Assembly (NCBI RefSeq): GCF_000227115.2
Contig: NC_016488.1
Location: forward strand, 682,001 to 746,000
Source: Naumovozyma dairenensis CBS 421
Lineage: Eukaryota; Ascomycota; Saccharomycetes; Saccharomycetales; Saccharomycetaceae
Direction of reading: 5' to 3'
DNA: 64,000 bases
The translations under genes were made by a program, and so were the position numbers. Below the pieces are notes generated by a model that was not told where the DNA came from, searched no databases, and worked only from the letters and a program-made list of their open reading frames with translations. Below, one piece after another: positions 54,019 to 63,368 of the stretch; position 1 is the first letter of the stretch; each line of letters begins with the position of its first letter.

Positions 54019-55149
54019 TTAGGATAAATCGGCAATAACTTTAGACCAGTTACCATGAGCTTCCTTACCGTATTGAATAGCAGCAACCCATTCAGCAACT
54101 TGTTTGGTTAATGGACCAGTTTGTTCACCTGGAGTTAATGGGACTTGAATGTCTTCACCTCTCCATCCAATTTCCTTAATTGGAGAGACGACAACGGCAG
54201 TACCAGAACCAAAGGCTTCAACCAATTCGCCAGTCTTGGATCTTGAAGCAACTTCATCAATTGTACAATAACGTTCATTAATATCCCATTCATTTGGATC
54301 TAGTCTTTCCCTAGCTAATTGTAAAATGGAGTCTCTAGTAACACCTTCCAAGATGGTACCATCTAATGGAGCAGTAACTAATTCTTTCTTACCAGTCTTA
54401 TTGTCCTTAAAGACAAAGAAGGCATTCATAGTACCAACTTCGGTAATATTATGTTCTGGACCAAATAACCATAAATTTTGTTGATAACCTCTTTCAGCAG
54501 CTTGTAATTGAGGTAAAACACAAGGAGCATAATTGGCACCCAATTTCTTGTCACCAACACCACCTGGCCAAGCTCTAGTAGCATAATCAGTAGCTTCTAA
54601 TCTAACAGCTTTGAAACCAGTCTTATAATATGGACCCACAGGAGAACAAATAACGTAAAGTAAAGCTCTATCTGGAGTGGACACACCAAGAGATGCAGTA
54701 GTACCAATTAAAGTTGGTCTAATATATAAAGAATAACCTTTACCCTCTGGAACCAAATGTTTATCTTGTTCGATCAATTTACCGATCAATTTAATCAATT
54801 CTTCAGGGTCAAAATTTGGCAGACAAATTCTTGAAGCAGATTTGTTCATACGGATCATATTCATATCTGGACGGAACATGGTAATCTTATGATCATCAGT
54901 TCTGTACGCTTTTAAACCTTCGAATAATTCAAAAGCATAGTGGAAAACAACAGCAGATGGATCAAGAGATAAGTTACCGTATGGTTTTATTTCTGGAATA
55001 TCCCATCCCTTTTCGGCAGTCCATTCAATGGTCAACATATGATCAGTGAATGTCTTACCGAAGATCAATTGATCATTAGATTTCAATTGAGTTGGATGAG
55101 AAGTTGGAGTGACCTTCAATTTTGATGCGTCTAGAGGAGCTTGTGTCAT
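54019..55149 (-). CDS. BAT2: Cytosolic branched-chain aminotransferase (Bat2 type)
   Basis: 376 residues from ATG 55149 (MTQAPLDASKLKVTPT), exactly the S. cerevisiae Bat2 length. The frame reads 8 codons further to a TTG, which I reject. The PLP lysine lies in GDKKLGANYAP; the class IV aminotransferase landmarks ATRAWPGG, NAFFVFKD, LDGTILEGVTRDSIL and EAFGSGTA are intact. There is no mitochondrial presequence, so this is the cytosolic form that exchanges amino groups between Leu/Ile/Val and 2-oxoglutarate. BAT1 is the ohnolog; position between TTI2 and RPS4 suits either track. Confidence 0.93.
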   Translation of the reverse strand: MTQAPLDASKLKVTPTSHPTQLKSNDQLIFGKTFTDHMLTIEWTAEKGWDIPEIKPYGNLSLDPSAVVFHYAFELFEGLKAYRTDDHKITMFRPDMNMIRMNKSASRICLPNFDPEELIKLIGKLIEQDKHLVPEGKGYSLYIRPTLIGTTASLGVSTPDRALLYVICSPVGPYYKTGFKAVRLEATDYATRAWPGGVGDKKLGANYAPCVLPQLQAAERGYQQNLWLFGPEHNITEVGTMNAFFVFKDNKTGKKELVTAPLDGTILEGVTRDSILQLARERLDPNEWDINERYCTIDEVASRSKTGELVEAFGSGTAVVVSPIKEIGWRGEDIQVPLTPGEQTGPLTKQVAEWVAAIQYGKEAHGNWSKVIADLS

Positions 55150-55591
55150 TTTTGATTTTTGGTTTGGGTTCAATTGAGAAAAGTTTTAAGGGATCTAATG
55201 TGGTTACTAAACTGTCCTAATCAGAAAAAGGATTTTTACTTTTCTTATATGATAAGTTTTTATTTTTCTGACAATGTTTATTTGCGATCGGCTTTACTTA
55301 AATAAACAACAATTGTAGAGTCATAAAATGGGTAGATGACAGCAAGAGAAGATGAGGAGGGAGAAAGGGTATATAAAGGTATGTAATTATCCAATTAGAT
55401 ACTAAGTTATTTATATATGTTCGACTTTACAAGTGCGTAAGCTTAGATATTGTATTTAGTAACTTTTATATGACTAACAATATGTTTGCCGTAACAGGCC
55501 GGATTCAATCCGGGGAGCATTCTGTTGTGTACATTGTTATTGTACAGTACAGTACCAGCCGATTCTGTGAAGAGAAATGACAGTAATTCGT

Positions 55592-55598
55592 TGAGTCA
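55592..55598. promoter_or_regulatory. Gcn4-type site (TGAGTCA) upstream of BAT2
   Basis: Perfect 7-bp Gcn4 core, about 440 bp upstream of the BAT2 ATG. Gcn4 control of branched-chain genes is established in S. cerevisiae; use here is inferred. Confidence 0.6.
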
Positions 55599-56037
55599 CA
55601 AATTTTTGAATCTCTTAAATAATGTAATAAGTACGTACGTATATAGGTCTATGTATAGAACTATTCATTGCTGTTGTTAAAGTCATCAATTTAACGTTAT
55701 ATAAGATATCAGGAAATTGTCATAATGATGGGGAACAGAAAAACACAAACACGTTAAACTTGCTTTATTTGGTTTTTACAGCTGACACAACAGTTGCGGT
55801 TAGTATATAGACAATAATAGAAAGGGTTCCCTTTTCTTTGTTTCCTTTTCCGTTCAATGGAATTGTTCAGTATCCATATTAAATCGTACAATTCACTGAT
55901 CTTCTATTATAGATATGTCATACATAGTTGCACGGTACGTAGTCCTCCGGTTAAATGGCCGGTAACGGAGAGTATTTTTGCTCTACCCGTGTTATGGGAA
56001 AGGGATACATTTTCAAAACCAAAACAGTCACTCCAAT

Positions 56038-56084
56038 ACATCCGTACATTTATTTTTACTTTTTTGGAGAGGAACATCCATACC
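56038..56084 (+). promoter_or_regulatory. Tandem Rap1 sites upstream of RPS4
   Basis: ACATCCGTACATT at 56038-56050 matches the Rap1 consensus fully; ACATCCATACC at 56074-56084 is a second match in the same orientation. Spacing (36 bp) and distance to the RPS4 start (about 330-375 bp) are typical of ribosomal protein promoters. Confidence 0.85.
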
Positions 56085-56413
56085 TTCCCGATGCATTTTT
56101 GTACAGTATCCTGGCGGTGACAAAAGATTGAAGCGAGCGTCGCACAAATTTCCACGGCAAATCCGATAACGGGCTCTGGCCCATACTCGAAACTTCACGC
56201 TTCAATACTGTACGTAGACCTCACACTACGCAGGATTCGCCTTACTAGCTCTAGGAGGAATGGTAATGATGGCTCCCGCTGAGACCAAGAATTAACTAAC
56301 AAAGGACTAGAGGCTATCACGTTAAAGATAATGAATATTGAAAAATTTCATATTATTAAACAAAATGTAAAAGTGACTTAGAATACCCATAGAAATCAAT
56401 CACTAAAATAAAG

Positions 56414-57522
56414 ATGGCTAGAGGACCGTATGTTTAAAATTACGATTTTGTGAAGAGAACGAAAAAAATAGAGATTTGAAATTATTGCCGCATCGATAAG
56501 TGGGAAGAGAGATAAAGTAGAAGAATTGATGGATTAAAGATCAAAATAGAAATGAGAAAATTTAAAGACTGATACACGGCTGTATTGAAAAGAATAATTG
56601 TTAATTGGTATAAAATGAACTACTAGAGGCAATAATATCTATTTTAATAATACAAGAAAATAGACCAAAAAACAACAACAGAAGTACTAACAAAAACACT
56701 GAAAATAATATTATTATATTATTATAATCAACAAATTTTTTTTAAAATAGAAAGAAGCATCTAAAAAGATTAGCAGCTCCACACCATTGGTTATTGGACA
56801 AATTATCCGGTTGTTATGCTCCAAGACCATCTGCTGGTCCACATAAATTACGTGAATCTTTGCCATTGATTGTCTTCTTAAGAAACAGATTAAAGTATGC
56901 TTTAAACGGTCGTGAAGTCAAGGCTATCTTGATGCAACGTCACGTTAAAGTCGACGGTAAAGTTAGAACTGATACCACTTACCCAACTGGTTTCATGGAT
57001 GTCATCACCCTTGAAGCCACTAACGAAAACTTCAGATTAGTTTACGACGTTAAAGGTAGATTCGCAGTTCACAGAATTACTGATGAAGAAGCCTCTTACA
57101 AATTAGCTAAAGTCAAGAAGGTCCAATTAGGTAAGAAAGGTGTTCCATACGTTGTTACCCATGACGGTAGAACCATCAGATACCCAGATCCAAACATTAA
57201 AGTTAATGACACTGTCAAGGTCGATCTAGCTTCTGGTAAGATTACTGATTACATCAAGTTCGATGCTGGTAAATTAGTCTACGTTATTGGTGGTCGTAAC
57301 TTGGGTAGAATTGGTACCATTGTTCACAAGGAAAGACATGATGGTGGTTTCGATTTAGTCCACATCAAGGATTCATTAGATAACACCTTCGTCACCAGAT
57401 TAAACAATGTTTTCATCATTGGTGAACCAGGTAAGCCATACATCTCCTTGCCAAAGGGTAAGGGTATTAAATTAACCATTGCTGAAGAACGTGACAGAAG
57501 AAGAGCTCAACAAGGTTTATAA
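56414..57522 (+). CDS. RPS4A: 40S ribosomal protein eS4 (spliced)
   Basis: Two exons, 56414-56427 (MARGP, last codon split) and 56751-57522, give 261 residues, the yeast Rps4 length, with the intron after the second base of codon 5, as in S. cerevisiae. Sequence is almost identical to Rps4 ([20 protein letters not shown], ending [10 protein letters not shown]). Highly biased codons. An ORF search alone starts it at 56794, an internal non-ATG position. Neighbouring BAT2 and PMT4 fit YJR145C, though RPS4B on chromosome VIII is the ohnolog. Confidence 0.97.
56428..56750 (+). other. Spliceosomal intron of RPS4
   Basis: GTATGT at 56428, TACTAAC at 56685-56691, 3' site TTTAAAATAG ending 56750. 323 bp, phase 2. 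Confidence 0.93.
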
Positions 57523-58245
57523 ATAAATCTGCTAACTTCTCAATCCCAATTCTTTCCCGATTTTGTAGATCTACGTAGTTTCATATAATAATACATAACA
57601 TTTAAAACACAATAATAAAAATAAGAATAAAAAAAATAAAAATAAAACAACTAACCAGTGTGTTACTGTCAAATATAGTCTATTATTTCTGAGGACTAAC
57701 ATAACGTTCTTTCATCTGCTATTTAATTATTCACGTCAACAAAATTACACAGCAAGAGAATAAATGACCCTATAGCCCATTGTTTATTTTTCCTTTTATG
57801 ATTTTACATTAACGAGTCAATTCAAAACTAAGCAGCTAGCAAAATATCATAAAACAACATAAATAAAAATTCAAAAACCTAAAAACTCTTCTTGAGAACA
57901 GAAACTTGTTCTCAAGAAGAAGTTAACGGATTCAGATTGATTAGCCATCTTGAAGTTTAAAGATAATATAGTATAATTGATAATGTGATTTTCTACACAC
58001 CCTATTTAAAAATAACTAAAAAAAATAAAATAATACAATTGTACATACGAAATTAGGGAATGGTCTTTCCATTTTGTCGTGTGTTTATATACAGTTTAGG
58101 ATTGTGATCTAAGTTTATTATTCATGGAATACTGATTTGCAACAACAGGTAACGAAGCTAAATCAAGAATTAAAGTTTCAATTTTGTTTGTAGTTACTAC
58201 CAAAATAATTTCCCAAGCGCTTAAAATAATATCAAATATTACTAT
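57523..58245. other. RPS4 3' flank with strong hairpin
   Basis: 723 bp, AT-rich. Contains a perfect 14-bp inverted repeat with a 6-nt loop (arms 57887-57900 and 57907-57920, left arm TCTTCTTGAGAACA). No gene seen. Confidence 0.55.
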
Positions 58246-59048
58246 TTAGCTGAACGTGGTCAGCTGATTGAATGCAGAATCGTCACAACCTTCAAAATTT
58301 GATCCAAATGTTCTACATTGCTCAAGAATTAACTTACCAGTAGACATAAGCTGTCTCCAATTCCCACTCACATAATCATTGTAATCAATGATCCCAATAT
58401 CACAGTAGTAAGAACCTAAAATATTACCAGATTGCTCACTAACTTGCCTCCACATATCGTCCCAGTCATATTGGCTAGTCAGATAGTGATTATCTGGATA
58501 GCAATAATTGTATTTAAGACCTTCCCCTAAATCAACAATTTCACTAAGATTCTCATCACGTTTCGTCAAGGCTGCATTTCCATATACCTTATGATAATGC
58601 TTCAAAGAAACGAAAGTACTGTTATCATTTATGGTTGCGTTCACAGCGAATGCCGGAAAATGGTCCTCTCTCCGCAATAATAGAGTTCAGATTTTCTTCA
58701 CTCCTTGGAAGAACAGCCACGGCAACTAATGCTGAGACAGCTAAACCAGTCATTAATAGTGCCAATATCGCTGACAATGCACAGGAACGGCCAGAGTATG
58801 CACCGTTGTCTCCCTCAGTATCTAGACATTCATCTGAGAACGTATCACACTTCACTGCTGCATCACTAGAAGCAGCTAAACCTCCTGATAGAAGCCCCCC
58901 ACCAAACAAGACTAAAAGCACGTTCCTCTAGAGTTCCGTCATCACCGTCATCACTGTAACTAGTAAGTAATGTTTTACCTTCCCATGTCATGCATGGCCC
59001 AACATTAACCGCGTCACAGGATGGAAAGGAGGTACTTCGGTATAACAT
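58246..59048 (-). pseudogene. Frameshifted K1-type killer-toxin relic
   Basis: Three overlapping minus-strand frames (59048-58866, 58921-58625, 58677-58246) look like one protein broken by two frameshifts: one near the run of six C at about 58895-58901, one near 58640-58680. The middle part has two hydrophobic segments (about 58921-58870 and 58780-58706) around a Cys-bearing hydrophilic loop, as in the pore-forming subunit of K1-like toxins. The last part has a Kex2-type Lys-Arg (58558-58563), then a Cys/Trp/Tyr-rich domain ending with NFEGCD near its C-terminus, a signature I associate with K1. Such chromosomal K1-like genes are known in Kazachstania and Naumovozyma. No signal peptide is clear. 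As read, it cannot make the full toxin; sequencing error at the homopolymer is possible. Confidence 0.6.
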
Positions 59049-60197
59049 ATCTTTACCAAAACATCATCTTCACATAAGTTAGAGATTACAGCATCCATTT
59101 TCGTTTGAGTTTCTGCAATTACAAATTAAAGATGACTTGCCAGTGTTGATAATGTTGATAAGCCTTTCATTTTAGACAGATGAAATAAAAGTAAGAATAG
59201 TGAGTAGAATGTTCAGTAATATTAGAGTAGTGACTAATGGATCACTCATTCTTGATACAATTATAAATAGGAGTTATATAAACAAAATAATCAGCAGAAT
59301 CAATTTTAATATTCCTGTATTCAACTTGCTTTTTATACTTATCGCTTGGGCTTTTTTTTAACCCAGATTTGTTCTGGTTGCATATCTCTTTTGTTGTTTT
59401 CCTAGTTCAGGAATCGTTCTAAAACAATGGCCAAAAAATTAAGTGGCTTCTTAATGTCATTGCCATGTAAGACCAAAAGGCGATTCAAAAAAGCTTTCGC
59501 GCTCATCGACTTTTGGTCTAAAACGGGCCAAAAAATGTGCCAAAAAACGTGCCAACTTCTGTCCTACCCGGGTAATGTTACATTCTTCTGTATTTTATGC
59601 AAAAACTTATACTAACTGTGTAACGCAGAGGCCTGGTTTTTCAAAAGCCATTTTTCTAATGAGGTGAATTTTATGCAAAGCTGTGCAAGAGGGTCCATAT
59701 TTTGTGAAAACAGCGGGCGGGAAATGTTTCACCTCACCCCTACTCCGTTTGTAGGAATTTGAAAATACCTTTACACGGTGCCTTTCACACTAATTAACTA
59801 GTCATTTTAAAAATATTTTAGATATATATCTGTACCCCCAATCCTTCCCTCCCTCCAAATTTATGGTGCTACCCCGGTCTCAACCCCAAAATTTTTAATC
59901 CAATCCGACCCCATGCCCAACCCCTCCCATGTCTGGGGGTGAAAGGTATTGATCCACTTTTTGGTCCATTCAGAACCAATGTTGCATCAGGCAAGAAAAA
60001 ATTGAAAAAATTGAAAAATTTGAAAAAACTCTAATTTAGGGTAAAGTTCTTGGGTCACCAGGGTCTGTTAAATGTTACAAGAATAAAAAACGAATTTTCT
60101 TTCAGACCTTATTTTTACGTTAGCACTACACATAATTTACATAGACATAGACATAGACATTTAATTTAAGAGTTTTATACAGAACACAGTCAAAAGT
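59049..60197. other. Gene-poor stretch between toxin relic and PMT4
   Basis: 1.15 kb. Contains a CGGGTAA Reb1-like site near 59570, an intron-3'-end-like TACTAAC...GCAG at about 59611-59632 with no matching 5' site, and an ATAGAC hexanucleotide tract (about 60138-60160). A 62-codon ORF at 59427-59615 has no family features. MGM101 occupies this interval in S. cerevisiae but is not seen. Confidence 0.35.
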
Positions 60198-60383
60198 TTA
60201 GTTACAAAGCAGGCGGGTTCTCTTGACAAGGGTCTTCATCAAAGAGGTTGGAAAAAACCGTATATTTGGATCTGCAGGAGGAAGAAGTGGTGGTTGTTTA
60301 CTGGACAATGAAGCAGAAGGAACTGTATCTTGAGGATATATGTTATCGTATGCATCCTGTAAATCATCATTAATGAAATTCAT
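60198..60383 (-). CDS. Small hypothetical ORF, 61 residues
   Basis: Opens at ATG (MNFINDDLQDAYDNIYPQD) and ends LVKRTRLLCN. Composition is protein-like, with a Pro-rich middle (SKQPPLLPPADPN). The frame stays open nine codons further upstream (with two Cys), so it could be a remnant or a 3' exon of something larger, but no splice acceptor pair is convincing. No family recognised. Confidence 0.25.
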   Translation of the reverse strand: MNFINDDLQDAYDNIYPQDTVPSASLSSKQPPLLPPADPNIRFFPTSLMKTLVKRTRLLCN

Positions 60384-60713
60384 CCAGCAATCCTGCTTGT
60401 TTCTGCATCGTTATATAAAGTTGTTAAGTTTCTGGAGGTATTCTACTAGTTTTAAATGTGGTTATTAAATTTTTTTTTGTCGTGGATTTACAACTAATTG
60501 TGGTGTATAATTATTCATAGTATAGTATATACATGTCTGTCCAAATTAACGCAACGCGAAAGTTGAAACCGAACAACTTTCCATTTATTGAAACATTTTT
60601 TAACTTACATGAACACGTCAGTAACTTCTCTATACAAAAGATCTTTAATATCGTCAAAACCTTTATAATCTTATCAAATAACGCTGTAGGTATAATACCA
60701 AACTCGAGAAAGT
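60384..60713. promoter_or_regulatory. PMT4 upstream region
   Basis: 330 bp before the PMT4 ATG; includes a poly-T run near 60470. Overlapping ORFs here are shadows or chance. Confidence 0.3.
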
Positions 60714-63005
60714 ATGGCAGCTTCCAAAAGGCACAGTGTGAAATCGGTGTCACCACGCATCGACGTGGACGATCAATTATTCAAATATACAAAAAGTAAT
60801 GGATCTAAATCTTTCGAACAAATAGCGCAAAACTGGTTATTGAAACCATTACCAGATTCTCAAGTTAAGTATTCCTTTTGGTTATACGCGGTTACATTAA
60901 TTGCATGTGTTGCAAGATTTTACATGATTTGGTACCCAAATGAAGTCGTTTTCGATGAAGTCCATTTCGGTAAATTTGCATCATATTATTTAGAAAGAAC
61001 CTATTTCTTTGATGTTCATCCTCCTTTTGCCAAAATGGCCATTGCATTTATCGGTTGGTTAGTAGGTTATGATGGATCTTACAAATTCGATGACATTGGT
61101 GATAGTTATGAAACGCATCCTGCTCCATATATTGCCTACCGTTCATTCAACGCTATATTAGGTACTTTAACCGTTCCAATCTTATTCAATACTTTGAAAG
61201 AACTGAATTTCAAAGCTATAACTTGTGCATTCGGTGCCTTGTTAGTTGCTGTCGACAATGCCCATGTCACAGAAACAAGATTGATCCTATTAGACGCAAT
61301 CCTTTTAATTTCTATTGCAAGTTCATTCTATTGTTTTGTTCGCTTTTACAAGAGCCAATTAACTTCTCCATTCTCTTTACAATGGTACACTTGGTTATAT
61401 GCCACAGGGATCTCATTATCTTTCGTCATTTCTACTAAATATATTGGTGTCATGACTTATTCTGCGATTGGTATTGGCATTATCGCCAATTTATGGCAAC
61501 TTTTGGATATTAGAGCAGGTTTAAGTTTGAAGTTATTTACAAGACATTTTAGTAGAAGATTAAATGGACTAATTCTCATTCCTTTTTGTATTTATCTATT
61601 CTGGTTCTGGGTTCATTTTACAGTTCTAAATAAATCCGGTCCAGGTGATGTCTTCATGTCTGCAGAATTCCAAGATACTTTAGGTGACTCTCCATTGAGT
61701 ATTGGTTCCAAACAAGTCAATTTTTACGATATTATTACAATCAAACATACTGACACAAACGCTTTCTTACATTCTCACTTGGCTTATTACCCATTACGTT
61801 ATGAAGATGGTCGTGTTTCTTCAGAAGGTCAACAAATCACTGGTTACATGCATGAGGATATCAATAACGAATGGGAAGTTTTACCAGTTAAGGAATTACC
61901 TTCTACAAAAGGTCAACCAGTCTTACTGAATGATAAAATTAGGTTAAGACATGTCAGTTCAAATACCTTCTTATTAGCGCATGACGTTGCATCTCCACTT
62001 TATCCAACAAATGAAGAAATCACAACTGTCTCTGAAGAAGATGCAAACGGACCAGCATATAAGGAAACCATTTTTGCCTTCCAACCATTGAAGAAAACTG
62101 ATGAAGGTTATGAAATTAGAACGAAGAACACACAATTCCGTATCTTCCATGTTGAAACAGCTGTGGCCTTATGGACTCACAATGACGAACTATTACCAGA
62201 ATGGGGGTTCGAACAGCAAGAAGTGAACGGTAGTAAAGATGTAGTTAACCCTGAAAATCATTGGGCTATAGAAGCTATCACTAATCTTGATGATGAAAGA
62301 AAAGTTTACACTCCGAAAGTAACCAAGAGTATGTCATTTTGGTCAAAATGGTTCGAATTACAAAACTCGATGTTCGAACATAATAACAAACTTTCCGCAG
62401 AACATCCATTTGCTTCTCAACCACAAAGTTGGCCAGGTGGGCTATGCGGAGTTTCATTTTGGACTTCAGATTCTCAAAGAAAACAAATTTTCTTTACTGC
62501 CAATATCGTTGGTTGGTGGATACAAGTTATCTCTATGGCTGTTTTTGCTGGTATTATTTTAGCTGATTTAGCAACCAGACAACGTGGTTATTTTGCCCTT
62601 GGTAAAATCACTAGAGAGAAATTATATGGTCCATTATTATTCTTATTCCTCGGATGGGCATGTCATTATTTCCCTTTCTTCTTAATGCATCGTCAAAAGT
62701 TTTTGCACCATTATCTACCGGCTCATATGATCATATCTCTATTTACAGCTGGGTTATGGGAAGTTATCTTCAGTGATTGTAAATCTCTAGATCCATCTAT
62801 CGATGAAGAAGAAGCAGGTGCCAAATATAATGAATGTCCAAAGATCTATACGCCATTATTAGCCATTTTCTTCATAGTTTCATCAGTTGCCATTGTTTGG
62901 TTCTTCATCTATTTCGCTCCATTAATTTATGGTAATGTTTCCCTACCACCAACTGAGGTAGTAAAGAGACAATGGTTCGATATCAAACTAAACTTTGCCA
63001 AATAG
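60714..63005 (+). CDS. PMT4: Protein O-mannosyltransferase Pmt4
   Basis: 763 residues; S. cerevisiae Pmt4 is 762. Start MAASKRHSVKSVSPRID; multiple membrane helices at both ends; the lumenal loop-1 motif DEVHFGKFASYYLER and FDVHPPFAKM define GT39. Three MIR repeats (about 330-520) fill the central lumenal loop, and the C-terminus keeps HYFPFFLMHRQKFLHHYLPAH. It moves mannose from dolichol-phosphate-mannose to Ser/Thr of mainly membrane-anchored proteins in the ER, acting as a homodimer. The N-terminal SLKYTK-like LFKYTK and overall sequence pick Pmt4 over Pmt1/Pmt2 groups. RPS4-PMT4-YJR142W order matches chromosome X. Confidence 0.96.
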   Translation: MAASKRHSVKSVSPRIDVDDQLFKYTKSNGSKSFEQIAQNWLLKPLPDSQVKYSFWLYAVTLIACVARFYMIWYPNEVVFDEVHFGKFASYYLERTYFFDVHPPFAKMAIAFIGWLVGYDGSYKFDDIGDSYETHPAPYIAYRSFNAILGTLTVPILFNTLKELNFKAITCAFGALLVAVDNAHVTETRLILLDAILLISIASSFYCFVRFYKSQLTSPFSLQWYTWLYATGISLSFVISTKYIGVMTYSAIGIGIIANLWQLLDIRAGLSLKLFTRHFSRRLNGLILIPFCIYLFWFWVHFTVLNKSGPGDVFMSAEFQDTLGDSPLSIGSKQVNFYDIITIKHTDTNAFLHSHLAYYPLRYEDGRVSSEGQQITGYMHEDINNEWEVLPVKELPSTKGQPVLLNDKIRLRHVSSNTFLLAHDVASPLYPTNEEITTVSEEDANGPAYKETIFAFQPLKKTDEGYEIRTKNTQFRIFHVETAVALWTHNDELLPEWGFEQQEVNGSKDVVNPENHWAIEAITNLDDERKVYTPKVTKSMSFWSKWFELQNSMFEHNNKLSAEHPFASQPQSWPGGLCGVSFWTSDSQRKQIFFTANIVGWWIQVISMAVFAGIILADLATRQRGYFALGKITREKLYGPLLFLFLGWACHYFPFFLMHRQKFLHHYLPAHMIISLFTAGLWEVIFSDCKSLDPSIDEEEAGAKYNECPKIYTPLLAIFFIVSSVAIVWFFIYFAPLIYGNVSLPPTEVVKRQWFDIKLNFAK

Positions 63006-63368
63006 AGCTCCTCTAGGTGAAGGTAAAAATATCATGAAAAAAAATTAAAAATAAAAGAAAGGCCTTGGTATTATAATTTTTGTAAATATACAGATATATA
63101 TTTTGTACTTGCCAATAGCAACATTGTTTCATATAATCCATTCACGAAGAAAAATAACAAGGGAATAAAAGTATAACTGAATTGTTTAACGATAAGGTTT
63201 TATTATAGAACCTAACTCTTGCTTCAACATTCGAAATATTTAAACTAACTGAATTATTCCGAGTCTATGAGAGAGTACCCATGCTAATTGTATAAGTCTA
63301 TTTAACATTCGATATATCGTTCATTTTAAGAAAGAAACAACTTTGAAATGATTTATGTTTAGTAAAAG
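63006..63368. other. Convergent PMT4/YJR142W 3' region
   Basis: 363 bp, AT-rich, between convergent gene ends. Nothing else seen. Confidence 0.3.

Larger units (their letters stand above)
55150..56413. promoter_or_regulatory. BAT2/RPS4 divergent regulatory region
   Basis: 1.26 kb between divergent genes. Visible sites: a palindrome at 55499-55513 (CCGGATTCAATCCGG), a perfect Gcn4-type TGAGTCA at 55592-55598, a Leu3-like CCG-N4-CGG at 55959-55968 (CCGGTAACGG), and two Rap1-type sites nearer RPS4. The first three suit BAT2 control by amino-acid starvation and branched-chain intermediates; the Rap1 pair suits RPS4. Confidence 0.6.

Noticed and set aside
55150..55173. Eight extra N-terminal residues on BAT2
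   Set aside because: They require a TTG start; the ATG at 55149 gives the exact cytosolic Bat2 length.
59427..59632. Possible intron-containing gene ending at TACTAAC...GCAG
   Set aside because: No canonical 5' splice site pairs with it, and the downstream sequence has no protein-like frame.
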